Shown here: positions 52,870 through 61,279 of the stretch, in pieces
Position numbering within the stretch: position 1 is the first letter of the stretch
Layout of the letters: each line of letters begins with the position of its first letter
Source: Paracoccus aestuarii
GTDB lineage: Bacteria > Pseudomonadota > Alphaproteobacteria > Rhodobacterales > Rhodobacteraceae
Direction: 5' to 3'
Assembly: GCF_028553885.1 (NCBI RefSeq)
Contig: NZ_CP067169.1
Location: forward strand, 2,715,001-2,779,000
Length of the DNA stretch: 64,000 nucleotides
The notes under the pieces: model-generated
Database searches by the model: none
The model's input: only the letters and a program-made list of their open reading frames with translations
What the model was told of the DNA's origin: nothing
Translations under genes and position numbers: made by a program

Positions 52870-55665
52870 ATGACCTGCAAGAAGAAACTGATCGAAGTCG
52901 CCATCCCGCTCGAGGCCATCAACGCTGCCTCGGCGCGGGAGAAGTCGATCCGGCATGGGCATCCCTCCACCCTGCATCTGTGGTGGGCACGGCGGCCGTT
53001 GGCGGCCTGTCGGGCGGTGCTTTTTGCGCAGCTGGTGGATGATCCTTCAAGCCATCCGGACCAGTTCCCGACAGCAGAGGATCAGGAGCGGGAGCGGCAG
53101 CGGCTTTTTGCCATCATCGAAGACTTGGTGAAGTGGGAGAACTCGACCAACGAAGAGGTGCTGGAACGCGCGCGGGCGGAAATCCGGCGGTCTTGCGGTG
53201 GGGTGCTGCCGCCAGTCTATGACCCGTTCTCCGGCGGCGGGTCGATCCCGCTCGAGGCGCAGCGGTTGGGCCTGCCTGCCTATGGGTCCGACCTGAACCC
53301 GGTGGCGGTGATGATCGGCAAGGCGATGATCGAGATCCCGCCAAAGTTCAAGGACATGCCCCCCATCCATCCCGGCATCAAGGAGCGGTCATTCTACCGC
53401 AATGCCGAAGGGCTGGCCGAGGATGTGAAATACTACGGCGAATGGATGCGCGAGAAGGCGTGGGAGCGCATCGGGCATCTTTACCCGCTAGTGGACCTGC
53501 CAAAGGAGTATGGTAGCGGCAAGGGAACAGCGATTGCTTGGATCTGGGCGCGGACGGTGCCGAGTCCCGACCCGGCATATGCAGATGTCCATGTGCCAAT
53601 CACAACAAGCTTCATGTTGAGTTCAAAACCCGGCAAGGAAGCTTGGATTGAGCCGAAGGTTGATCGGTCCAACAAGACCATAACCTTTGTGGCCCACAAT
53701 GCTGGTACAAAGTCGGAGATTGCGAAGGCTAAGGAAGGCACAAAAGCAGGACGCGGCGCAAACTTCCGTTGTCTGCTGTCGGATTCCGCCATCACGTCCG
53801 AGTATGTTAAGAGAGTCGCTCAATCTGGCGGGATGGGGCAAATGCTCATTGCCATCGCGACCGAGGGAAAAAATGGGCGTGTCTTTGTATCTCCAACGGC
53901 CGCTCAAGAGACTGTAGCCGTTGACGTGGAACGGCAAAGGGCACCCGGAATCGCCCTGCCGAACCATAGCCAGTATGTCGGAGTTCTCGGGTACGGATTT
54001 GAAACCTTTGGCGATTTGTTCACGAGTCGGCAGCTCGTTGCGCTGAACGCGTTCTCCGATCTGATTTCAGAAGTTCGTGCTCAGATTTTGATTGATGCGG
54101 TGGCCGCAGGCTTGCAAGTCGATGCTGAACCACTGCGCTTGGGCGGGCTAGGAGCGCAAGCTTACGCAGATGCGGTCTCAGTTTACCTCGGCTTTTGTGT
54201 AAGCAAGTCGGCTGACTATTGGTCCAATTTGTGCACATGGAGGTCTGACCCAAAAAACTTGGGCGTCGGGCACGTCTTTGCAAGGCAAGCGATTCCAATG
54301 GTTTGGGACTTTGCCGAGGCGAATCCGTTTTCAAAGTCGTCAGGCAATTTCCTCACATCCCTAGACTGGATAGTGCGTGTCGTTCGCGAGCTGCCGGGCA
54401 CGACGAGTGGCGAAATTAGGCAAGTTGATGCTCAAAGCGTGGACTATCCGGTTGGCTCAGTCATTTCGACCGATCCACCTTATTACGACAGCATTCCCTA
54501 TGCAGATATCTCCGACTTCTTCTACTCGTGGATTCGCGGTGCGCTCAGGCCAACATTTCCAGATCAACTAAACACGATCGCCGTTCCCAAAATGGAGGAA
54601 CTGGTTGCTGACCGGATGCGCCACGGCGGCGCAGATGCAGCAGAGGCGTTCTTTCTTACCGGGATGACGTCTGCGATCAGCCGCATGTGCGGCCACTCAA
54701 GTCCCGACTATCCGGCGGCTATCTACTATGCCTTCAAGCAAAGTGAAGTCGAACAAGAGGGCATCAGCTCAACAGGGTGGGCAACCTTTCTTCAGGCAAT
54801 CATGGAAGCAGGCTACTCGGTAGTCGGCACTTGGCCAGTGCGCACCGAGTTGGCGAATCGTACGAGGGCATCGGGTTCCAATGCCCTTGCCAACTCCGTC
54901 GTCCTCGTCTGCCGCAAGAAGGAAGCCTCGGCCGAGGTCATCACTCGGGCCGAGTTCATCCGGGCCCTGAAACGCGAACTGCCTCCGGCCATCGCCGAGC
55001 TTCAGGCCGCCAACATCGCCCCGGCCGACATGCCGCAATCGGCCATCGGCCCCGGCATGGGTGTATTCTCGCGCTACAAGGCGGTGCTGGAATCCGACGA
55101 CAGCCCGATGACGGTGAAGGCCGCGCTGCAACTGATCAACCGCGAGCTCGACGAATACCTCGGCGGTATCCAGGGCGAGTTCGACGCCGACACCCGCTTT
55201 GCCATCACCTGGTTCGAACAGAACGGGCTAAAGGCGGGGGACTATGGCACGGCGAACAACATCGCCACCGCACGCGGCATCTCGGTCGAAAGCGTGAAGC
55301 ATGCCGGGATCGTGGAAAGCGCGGCCGGAAAGGTGCGCATCCTGAAGCGCGACGAGATGGATGCGGAATGGGAGCCGGATGCCGATGGCCACCTGACCGT
55401 CTGGGAATGCTGCCAGCATCTGGTGCGGCTGCACGAGAAATACGGGATCGGCCATGAGGCGGCGGTGATGCTGAAGAAGTTCGGCCCCAAGGCGGATGAT
55501 GTGCGCGACCTGGCCTATGTGCTTTACAACATCTGCGAAAAGCGGGGCGACGCGAAGGAGGCGACCGCCTACAACGCGCTGATCGCGGACTGGACCGACC
55601 TGACCCGCGAAGCCGCCACCGCGCCGCTGACGAACCGCAGCGGTCAGATGAGATTTGAGGTTTAA
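52870..55665 (+). CDS. DUF1156 DNA methyltransferase
   Basis: A 931-aa adenine- or cytosine-N4-type DNA methyltransferase. The N-terminal DUF1156 signature is KLIEVAIPLEAINAASAREK followed by HGHPSTLHLWWARRPLAACR. SAM-binding motif I is YDPFSGGGSIPLEAQ (118-124), with GSDLNPVAV. The catalytic motif IV is DPPYYDS at 535-538, far downstream, so residues about 190-530 form a large insert, probably the target-recognition region. That middle section is lower in GC than both ends of the gene. It lies 15 bp after the nuclease-like gene and precedes the ATPase gene by 11 bp. Confidence 0.9.
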   Translation: MTCKKKLIEVAIPLEAINAASAREKSIRHGHPSTLHLWWARRPLAACRAVLFAQLVDDPSSHPDQFPTAEDQERERQRLFAIIEDLVKWENSTNEEVLERARAEIRRSCGGVLPPVYDPFSGGGSIPLEAQRLGLPAYGSDLNPVAVMIGKAMIEIPPKFKDMPPIHPGIKERSFYRNAEGLAEDVKYYGEWMREKAWERIGHLYPLVDLPKEYGSGKGTAIAWIWARTVPSPDPAYADVHVPITTSFMLSSKPGKEAWIEPKVDRSNKTITFVAHNAGTKSEIAKAKEGTKAGRGANFRCLLSDSAITSEYVKRVAQSGGMGQMLIAIATEGKNGRVFVSPTAAQETVAVDVERQRAPGIALPNHSQYVGVLGYGFETFGDLFTSRQLVALNAFSDLISEVRAQILIDAVAAGLQVDAEPLRLGGLGAQAYADAVSVYLGFCVSKSADYWSNLCTWRSDPKNLGVGHVFARQAIPMVWDFAEANPFSKSSGNFLTSLDWIVRVVRELPGTTSGEIRQVDAQSVDYPVGSVISTDPPYYDSIPYADISDFFYSWIRGALRPTFPDQLNTIAVPKMEELVADRMRHGGADAAEAFFLTGMTSAISRMCGHSSPDYPAAIYYAFKQSEVEQEGISSTGWATFLQAIMEAGYSVVGTWPVRTELANRTRASGSNALANSVVLVCRKKEASAEVITRAEFIRALKRELPPAIAELQAANIAPADMPQSAIGPGMGVFSRYKAVLESDDSPMTVKAALQLINRELDEYLGGIQGEFDADTRFAITWFEQNGLKAGDYGTANNIATARGISVESVKHAGIVESAAGKVRILKRDEMDAEWEPDADGHLTVWECCQHLVRLHEKYGIGHEAAVMLKKFGPKADDVRDLAYVLYNICEKRGDAKEATAYNALIADWTDLTREAATAPLTNRSGQMRFEV

Positions 55666-55676
55666 GGGGTAAAGCC

Positions 55677-58600
55677 ATGGCAAAAAGCACGCGCCAGTAT
55701 GTGTTCGAGGGCATGGAACTGCTGCCCGAGGCGCTGATCCCCTTTGTCGAACGGCGGCTCGATGCCTCGTTGCAGGGGCATTGGCAGGTTCAGGTTCTGG
55801 AGAAGATTCCGGGCCTGCGGCCGAACAGTCAGGGCAAGGTCGGCTGGGATCAGGCGGCGCTGTTGAACGCGATGGACCGCTTCTGGATCGAGGCGTTCAA
55901 GACGGTGCTTGGGCGGGCCGAGCGGTCGATCGTCAACGAACTGGTCGATGTGCGCAACAAGCTGTCGCACAACGAGACCTTCACCTATGACGATGCCGAA
56001 CGCGCGCTGGACAGCATGCGGCGGCTGATGGAGGCGATCAGCGCCTCGGACGTGGCTGACCAGCTGGGCAAGATGCGCGACACGATCCTGCGCACGAAGT
56101 TCACAGAATTGCAGCGCAACGAGGAGCGGAAGAAAAGCCAGCGGTCCGACATTTCGGTCGAGACGGTGGCGGGGCTGCTGCCCTGGCGCGAGGTGGTGGT
56201 ACCGCATCGCGACGTGGCGACGGGGGAGTTCCAGCAGGCCGAGTTCGCGGCCGACCTGGCGAAGGTGCATAACGGCAGCGCGCCGTCGGAGTATCGCAAC
56301 CCGACCGAGTTCTTCTCGCGCACTTACCTGACTTCGGGCCTTTCGACGCTGCTGATCGGCGCGGCCAAGCGGCTGTCGGGCACCGGCGGCGATCCGGTGG
56401 TGGAGTTGCAGACAAACTTCGGCGGCGGCAAGACCCACTCGATGCTGGCGCTTTACCACATGGCGGGCGGCACGCCGGTCGAGGATTTGCCGGGGCTCGA
56501 CCAGCTGCTGTCACGCGAAGGGCTGACCGTGCCGGTCAAGGTGAACCGGGCGGTGCTGGTGGGCACGTCCTATGGCCCTTCGGATGCGGCCAAGCGGCAG
56601 AAGGATTACGGGCGGCCGATCCGCACGACCTGGGGGGAACTGGCGTTCCAGCTTGGCGGAGAAGCGGGCTATGCGCTGGTGGCCGAGAATGATGCCAACG
56701 GGATCGCGCCAGGATCGAACCTTCTGGAAGAGCTGTTCCGGCAATGCGCGCCGTCCCTGATCCTGATAGACGAGTGGGTCGCCTACCTCCGCCAGATCTA
56801 CAAGGTGGAAGGACTGCCCTCGGGGTCGTTCGACTCGAACCTGTCCTTCGTGCAGTCGCTGACCGAGGCGGTGAAGGCCAGCCCAGGCACGCTACTGGTG
56901 GCATCGCTTCCCGCGTCGCAAATCGAGGTTGGCGGGGAAGGGGGTCAGGAGGCGCTGTCGCGCCTGAAACAGACCTTCAGCCGGGTCGAGACCGGCTGGC
57001 GCCCGGCGGACCAGGAGGAAAGCTACGAGATCGTCCGTCGGCGGCTGTTCAAGGAAATCCCGGGCGACAAGTTCCATCACCGCGATAACACGTTGAAGCA
57101 GTTCGCGAAGATGTATCGCGATAGCCCGAACGAGTTCCCGCAAAACTGTGAGGGCGAGGATTATCGCCGGAAGCTGGAGAAGGCGTATCCGATCCATCCG
57201 GAGCTATTCGACCAACTCTATACCAGCTGGGGTTCGCTGGAAAAATTCCAGCGCACCCGTGGCGTGCTGCGGTTGATGGCGCAAGTGATCCATGAGCTGT
57301 GGATGAACAATGACCCCTCGGTGATGATCATGCCGGGCAGCGTGTCCATCAGTTCGGCGCGCGTCGAACCGGAGTTGCTGCATTACCTTGATGTTTCGTG
57401 GCAGTCGATCATCGCAGGCGATGTCGATGGGCCGAACTCGACGCCTTACCGGATCGACCAGTCAGCCCCGAACCTCAACCGCTACTCGGCCACGCGCCGT
57501 GTGGCCCGGGCGATCTTCATGGGAACCGCGCCGACCCACGGGCAGGACAACAAGGGCCTCGATGACCGACAGATCAACCTCGGCGTCGTGCAACCTGGCG
57601 AACGCCCAGCCATATTTGGCGACGCCCTTCGGCGCCTCGCAAACAACGCCAGGTTCATGCACGGCGACCTCGGCCGTTACTGGTACTCGATGTCGGCCAG
57701 CCTCAATCGCGTTGCGGCGGATCGGGCAGGCCAGATCGAGGAACCGCTCGTCCTGCTGGAGATCGACAAGGCGCTGACGACCTACATCAACGGTCTGGGC
57801 GACCGCGGGCATTTCGATACTGTCCAGGTCGCACCCAGCAGCTCGGCCGACGTGCCTGACGAACCCGGCGGTGTTCGCGCAGTGGTGCTGGGCGTGGCAC
57901 ATCCTCACTCGGGACGCGATAGTTCAGAGGCGATGACCCAGGCTAAGGACATTCTGCTTCAGCGCGGATCCACGCCTCGGGTCTATCGTAACATGCTCAT
58001 CTTCTTCGCGGCCGAGGCACGACAGCTTGACGGTCTGAAAGAGGCGATGCGTGCGTCTCTGTCCTGGTCGGGGATAGTCAAGGATACGGATCGCCTGAAC
58101 CTGACACAGCGCGACAGCGCTCTGGCCAAGGCCAAGGTGACCGAGGCGGCTGAAACCGTGAAGACCAGGCTGAAGGAGACTTGGTGCTACCTGATCTACC
58201 CCATGCAGGACGGGGCGCAGGCGGACCTCGAATGGATTACCTCCAAGGTTCCAGCGCAGGATGGGCTATTGTCCCGCGCCAGCAAGAAGCTCGCCAGCGA
58301 CGAAGGCCTTCTGCCAGAGCTTGGTCCTGCGCGCCTTGACCGCGAATTGCAGAAGTACATTTGGAACGGCAAGGGTCATCTCTCGCTCAGGGATCTCTGG
58401 GAATATTTGAACCGCTACATTTACCTGCCGCGTGTCAGGGATCGAAACGTGCTGATCAAGACGGTCCGGTCGTCGGTCAGCGCGATGGTGCCGGGACCCT
58501 TTGCCTACGCTGAGCGGTGGGATGAAAATGTTGGTCGATATGTTGGCTTGGTTCTACAAAACGGGGCGAACGCACCGGTGGTGATCGATGCCGACAGCGT

Positions 58601-58979
58601 CATCGTAAAGCCCGATGTGGCGGAAAAGCAGACTGCCGAAAGCGTCGCGGCTGCAGCCGCGACTATTGAACCAACGCATGTCCCGATGAAAGCTGCGGCA
58701 GAACAGACCGGCCTGAAGCCAGCGGCAGCCCTTGTGCAGCCCGAACGTGATCCGACCCGGTTTATCGGGACGATCATGATCTCGGCAGATCGGCCAGCAC
58801 ACGAAATGCGTCAGATCGTTGAGGCAATCATCGAGCAGCTCACAGTTCTGCCCGGTAGCGAGGTGACGCTGAAGCTCGAGATTGATGCTGAAGTACCCAG
58901 CGGCCTCGACCGAAGCAAGGTGCGCACGCTGCTTGAGAACGCGAACACGCTGGGCTTTATAGACAAGGTGATGAAGTAA
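55677..58979 (+). CDS. DUF499 ATPase with N-terminal Swt1-like HEPN domain
   Basis: A 1100-aa protein. Residues about 1-145 form a Swt1-like HEPN domain with the motif R93-N-K-L-S-H98 (R-x4-H), the RNase signature of active HEPN proteins. The DUF499 ATPase follows: NPTEFFSRTYLTSGLSTLLI, Walker A TNFGGGKTHSM (249-254), GTSYGPSDAAKRQKDYGRPI and Walker B LILIDEWVAYLRQ. C-terminal repeats of ordinary composition complete it. DUF499 proteins pair with DUF1156 methyltransferases and helicases in defence islands. Last gene of the operon. Confidence 0.9.
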   Translation: MAKSTRQYVFEGMELLPEALIPFVERRLDASLQGHWQVQVLEKIPGLRPNSQGKVGWDQAALLNAMDRFWIEAFKTVLGRAERSIVNELVDVRNKLSHNETFTYDDAERALDSMRRLMEAISASDVADQLGKMRDTILRTKFTELQRNEERKKSQRSDISVETVAGLLPWREVVVPHRDVATGEFQQAEFAADLAKVHNGSAPSEYRNPTEFFSRTYLTSGLSTLLIGAAKRLSGTGGDPVVELQTNFGGGKTHSMLALYHMAGGTPVEDLPGLDQLLSREGLTVPVKVNRAVLVGTSYGPSDAAKRQKDYGRPIRTTWGELAFQLGGEAGYALVAENDANGIAPGSNLLEELFRQCAPSLILIDEWVAYLRQIYKVEGLPSGSFDSNLSFVQSLTEAVKASPGTLLVASLPASQIEVGGEGGQEALSRLKQTFSRVETGWRPADQEESYEIVRRRLFKEIPGDKFHHRDNTLKQFAKMYRDSPNEFPQNCEGEDYRRKLEKAYPIHPELFDQLYTSWGSLEKFQRTRGVLRLMAQVIHELWMNNDPSVMIMPGSVSISSARVEPELLHYLDVSWQSIIAGDVDGPNSTPYRIDQSAPNLNRYSATRRVARAIFMGTAPTHGQDNKGLDDRQINLGVVQPGERPAIFGDALRRLANNARFMHGDLGRYWYSMSASLNRVAADRAGQIEEPLVLLEIDKALTTYINGLGDRGHFDTVQVAPSSSADVPDEPGGVRAVVLGVAHPHSGRDSSEAMTQAKDILLQRGSTPRVYRNMLIFFAAEARQLDGLKEAMRASLSWSGIVKDTDRLNLTQRDSALAKAKVTEAAETVKTRLKETWCYLIYPMQDGAQADLEWITSKVPAQDGLLSRASKKLASDEGLLPELGPARLDRELQKYIWNGKGHLSLRDLWEYLNRYIYLPRVRDRNVLIKTVRSSVSAMVPGPFAYAERWDENVGRYVGLVLQNGANAPVVIDADSVIVKPDVAEKQTAESVAAAAATIEPTHVPMKAAAEQTGLKPAAALVQPERDPTRFIGTIMISADRPAHEMRQIVEAIIEQLTVLPGSEVTLKLEIDAEVPSGLDRSKVRTLLENANTLGFIDKVMK

Positions 58980-59270
58980 TTCGCGGCGTGGCGGAGGCAC
59001 CTATAGCATTTCGGTATCTTGCGCGCGCTGTTAGCCCTGCACAGTCATTGCTCTTGACATGAGGCTAGTGTCGGCGCGGTAATTTTGCAGACAGTATGTC
59101 CTTCTGCGGGAAGTCGACTTTGGGTGACCGTCACCGGGCACCTGATCACCGGGCCGGTCTGATGCCGACTCAGCGATTCGCTCCCATCAATGCCAGCCAT
59201 GATCGATCATGCAGCGAAGCCGATTGGTTGCAGACTTTGCCGCACCCCGACAAACTGCCAAGCATTTTAG

Positions 59271-59296
59271 GGAAGGTGGGCTAAAAGGTGGACTGA
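59271..59296. repeat. tandem G-rich repeats near attR
   Basis: Two adjacent units of the form aaggtggnctna, similar to the pair at 40801-40825. They are candidates for integrase arm sites. Confidence 0.45.
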
Positions 59297-59323
59297 CCAC
59301 TGGCAGTCCAATCTAACACACTG

Positions 59324-59349
59324 ATATCTAACAATATCCTCTTAGATAT
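59324..59349. repeat. AT-rich inverted repeat adjoining tRNA-Thr
   Basis: Arms atatctaa / ttagatat ending exactly at the base before the tRNA CCA. It could be a substitute terminator for the tRNA or part of the attachment region. Confidence 0.4.
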
Positions 59350-59365
59350 TGGTGCCGGTGAAGGG
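59350..59365. other. attR within tRNA-Thr 3' end
   Basis: A 16-bp copy of the attL sequence. It covers the encoded CCA, discriminator, acceptor stem and the first T-arm bases. Confidence 0.82.
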
Positions 59366-59425
59366 ACTCGAACCCCCGACCCCATCATTACGAATGATGT
59401 GCTCTACCAGCTGAGCTACACCGGC
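59350..59425 (-). tRNA. tRNA-Thr (anticodon CGT)
   Basis: A 76-nt cloverleaf including an encoded CCA. The acceptor stem is GCCGGTG / CACCGGC. The D arm, anticodon stem CATCATT with anticodon CGT (59390-59392), and the T arm with GGTTCGAGTCC are all canonical. The island integrated at its 3' end and restored a complete gene. Confidence 0.96.
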
Positions 59426-59505
59426 ATCTGGTGCGCCGCGATTAACAGCTTTGCGCGGCGGAGGAAAGAGGCGGCGGCGAAAATTCTTCGCCGCCGCAGG
59501 TGGGG

Positions 59506-61269
59506 TCACGGGCGCTTGCGGTCTTCGGTCCAGTCGGCCTCGACGGCCGGTTCGACATCGGGGCGCACCATCACCGGCTCCTCGACCAAGGGGCTGGCGA
59601 CGGTGTCGTCGCCATGGGGTCCGGCGTCCTGCGGTTCGGGCGGGCCCATGGGTTCGGGCGGGCCCATCACCTCGGGTTCCGCCTTGGGGGCGGGGTCGGG
59701 GGTGGTGACCGTGGCCGAAGGCTCGTCGATCACGCGATAGTCGCTTTCGCGCGGCACCATGCCGGGGGCCACGACCGGCGCCTCCTTGCGGCGGGGCGGG
59801 GCCTTGCCTTCGGGTTCCGCCGGGCCGGGGGGATGGGGCTGGACAGGTTCGGACAGGTCCGGCACATCCGCGTCATCCTTGCGGGGCGATCCGACCAGCA
59901 GGGGCAGCATCTCGGCCCCTGTGGGGGATGCGGCGGGGCGATTGCGCGGACCGTCCGGCTCGGTCCAGCTGAGCGTGTCGAACCCGCCGCAGCTGTCGCA
60001 GACCGGGGCCCATTCATGCATCACGTTATGGCATTTGTCGCAGACCCATTGCGGCCCGCGCGAGGCGGTCAGCGCCCGCGTCAGCCAGCCGCGCACGACG
60101 CTGTCATCGGCGCCCTCGCCGCGTTCGATCGCGGCCATGATGGACAGGGTGCGCACGGTCGGATGCTTTTCGGCCAGATCGCCAAGGGCGCGGCGGGCGC
60201 CGGGGAAATCCTCGGCCGCCAGCAGCAGCTCGGCCTTCAGCAGGCGCGATTCCTCGTGGTCGCGATTGCTGCCGATCAGCCGCTCGAAGCGGGTCATGCG
60301 GGCGGCGGGCGATTCGTCGGGCACGATCTCGGCATAGGCGGCGGCCACGTCGGGATGCGGGCGCACCGACCAGGTCTTTTCCAGGATGCGCGAGGCGTTG
60401 CGGTAATCCTTCTGCGCGACATAGCTGCGCGCCGCCAGAACCGCCGCCGGGATCAGGTCGGGCGAGGCCTTGGCGGCCGAGATTGCGGCCTCGCGCGCGC
60501 TGATGGAATTGCCCTTGGCCAGAACCTCGCTGGCCTCCTTGAGGGCCAGGACGGCGTCGCGGCGCAGCGCCACGTCCTTGGGCAGATCGCCCTGATTGCG
60601 CTTGTCCTTGAGGGTGCGGCGCGCGCCTTTCCAGTCGCCCTCGCGGGTCTGCAGATCCAAGAGCGTGTCCTGGACCTCCTTGTGGCGGGGCTTCAGCGCA
60701 TAGGCCTTCTGGGCCAGCAGCATCGCCTTGTGGGTGTCGCCCTCGGCCAGCTTCTGGCGCATCAGGCCGCGCACGCCGACAAAGCGGGTGCGGTCATCCT
60801 CCAGCAGGTTGCGATAGATCTCGATGGCGCGCTTGGTATCGCCCGAGGTCTCGGCCGCTTGCGCGGCCAGCAGGTTGGTCAGATGCGGCTGGTCGAGGTA
60901 TTTCGCGGCCTTGGCGGCCTTGTCCTGGGCCAGCTTGCCCTCGCCCGAGGCGACAGCCAGCATCCCCTCGCCGAAGGCGGCATAGCCCTTGCGTTCGCGC
61001 GACCGGGCGAAATGGCGGTTGATCGCCGTCTCGTCGCCGACCAGGAAACGCAGCACCGCCAGGATCAGGCCGAGCGCCTTGAAGATCAGCCAGGCCGCGA
61101 CCATCAGGACCAGCAGCGCGATGACCGCCTTGACCGGGGTCAGGGCGAATTCCATGCCGCCATACTGGATGCGCAGCATCTGGCCGGTTTCCGACAGCTG
61201 CATCGCGCCCAGGGCCAAGGCCATGACGACCGCGAAGAAGAACAGGATTTTCAGCAGGGACAACAGCAT
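59506..61269 (-). CDS. HemY-like TPR membrane protein
   Basis: A 587-aa protein with two N-terminal transmembrane helices (about 4-24 and 45-75). A HemY_N-type domain and TPR-like helices follow (VGVRGLMRQKLAEGDTHKAM, ALKPRHKEVQDTLLDLQTRE). Near residue 420 stand CDKC and CDSC pairs forming a zinc-ribbon. The C-terminus is a long Pro/Glu-rich tail. In alphaproteobacteria this gene follows hemD and a mitofilin-like gene, and is linked by position to haem synthesis, although its activity is not established. It is distinct from protoporphyrinogen oxidase of the same name in other bacteria. Confidence 0.88.
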   Translation of the reverse strand: MLLSLLKILFFFAVVMALALGAMQLSETGQMLRIQYGGMEFALTPVKAVIALLVLMVAAWLIFKALGLILAVLRFLVGDETAINRHFARSRERKGYAAFGEGMLAVASGEGKLAQDKAAKAAKYLDQPHLTNLLAAQAAETSGDTKRAIEIYRNLLEDDRTRFVGVRGLMRQKLAEGDTHKAMLLAQKAYALKPRHKEVQDTLLDLQTREGDWKGARRTLKDKRNQGDLPKDVALRRDAVLALKEASEVLAKGNSISAREAAISAAKASPDLIPAAVLAARSYVAQKDYRNASRILEKTWSVRPHPDVAAAYAEIVPDESPAARMTRFERLIGSNRDHEESRLLKAELLLAAEDFPGARRALGDLAEKHPTVRTLSIMAAIERGEGADDSVVRGWLTRALTASRGPQWVCDKCHNVMHEWAPVCDSCGGFDTLSWTEPDGPRNRPAASPTGAEMLPLLVGSPRKDDADVPDLSEPVQPHPPGPAEPEGKAPPRRKEAPVVAPGMVPRESDYRVIDEPSATVTTPDPAPKAEPEVMGPPEPMGPPEPQDAGPHGDDTVASPLVEEPVMVRPDVEPAVEADWTEDRKRP

Positions 61270-61279
61270 CGGGCGATCC

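Larger units (their letters stand above)
58980..59349. other. right end of the genomic island
   Basis: The 370 bp hold no convincing gene; a 62-codon frame at 59096-59284 has no features. G-rich repeats (59271-59296), a 6-bp-arm hairpin (59290-59309) and an AT-rich inverted repeat (59324-59349) stand before the tRNA. Confidence 0.7.
40659..59365. mobile_element. 18.7-kb genomic island in tRNA-Thr carrying a defence-like operon
   Basis: Bounded by a perfect 16-bp direct repeat made of the CCA end, acceptor stem and part of the T arm of tRNA-Thr(CGT). The left end carries a tyrosine integrase. Contents are integrase, unknown protein, AlpA-like regulator, winged-helix protein, primase-like and DUF3987 proteins, an IS481-type element, decayed sequence, and a four-gene helicase / nuclease-like / methylase / ATPase operon. 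GC is lower and more variable than in the flanks. No structural, packaging or conjugation genes are seen, so it resembles a phage satellite or a mobilisable integrative element. Confidence 0.88.

Noticed and set aside
48541..58979. DISARM, BREX or Dnd/Ssp system
   Set aside because: No DrmA/DrmB/DrmC, no PglZ or BrxC-like protein and no Dnd genes were found; DUF1156 plus DUF499 fit a different grouping.
59096..59284. 62-codon open frame at the island right end
   Set aside because: No ribosome-binding site, no recognisable motif, and it runs through the G-rich repeats.
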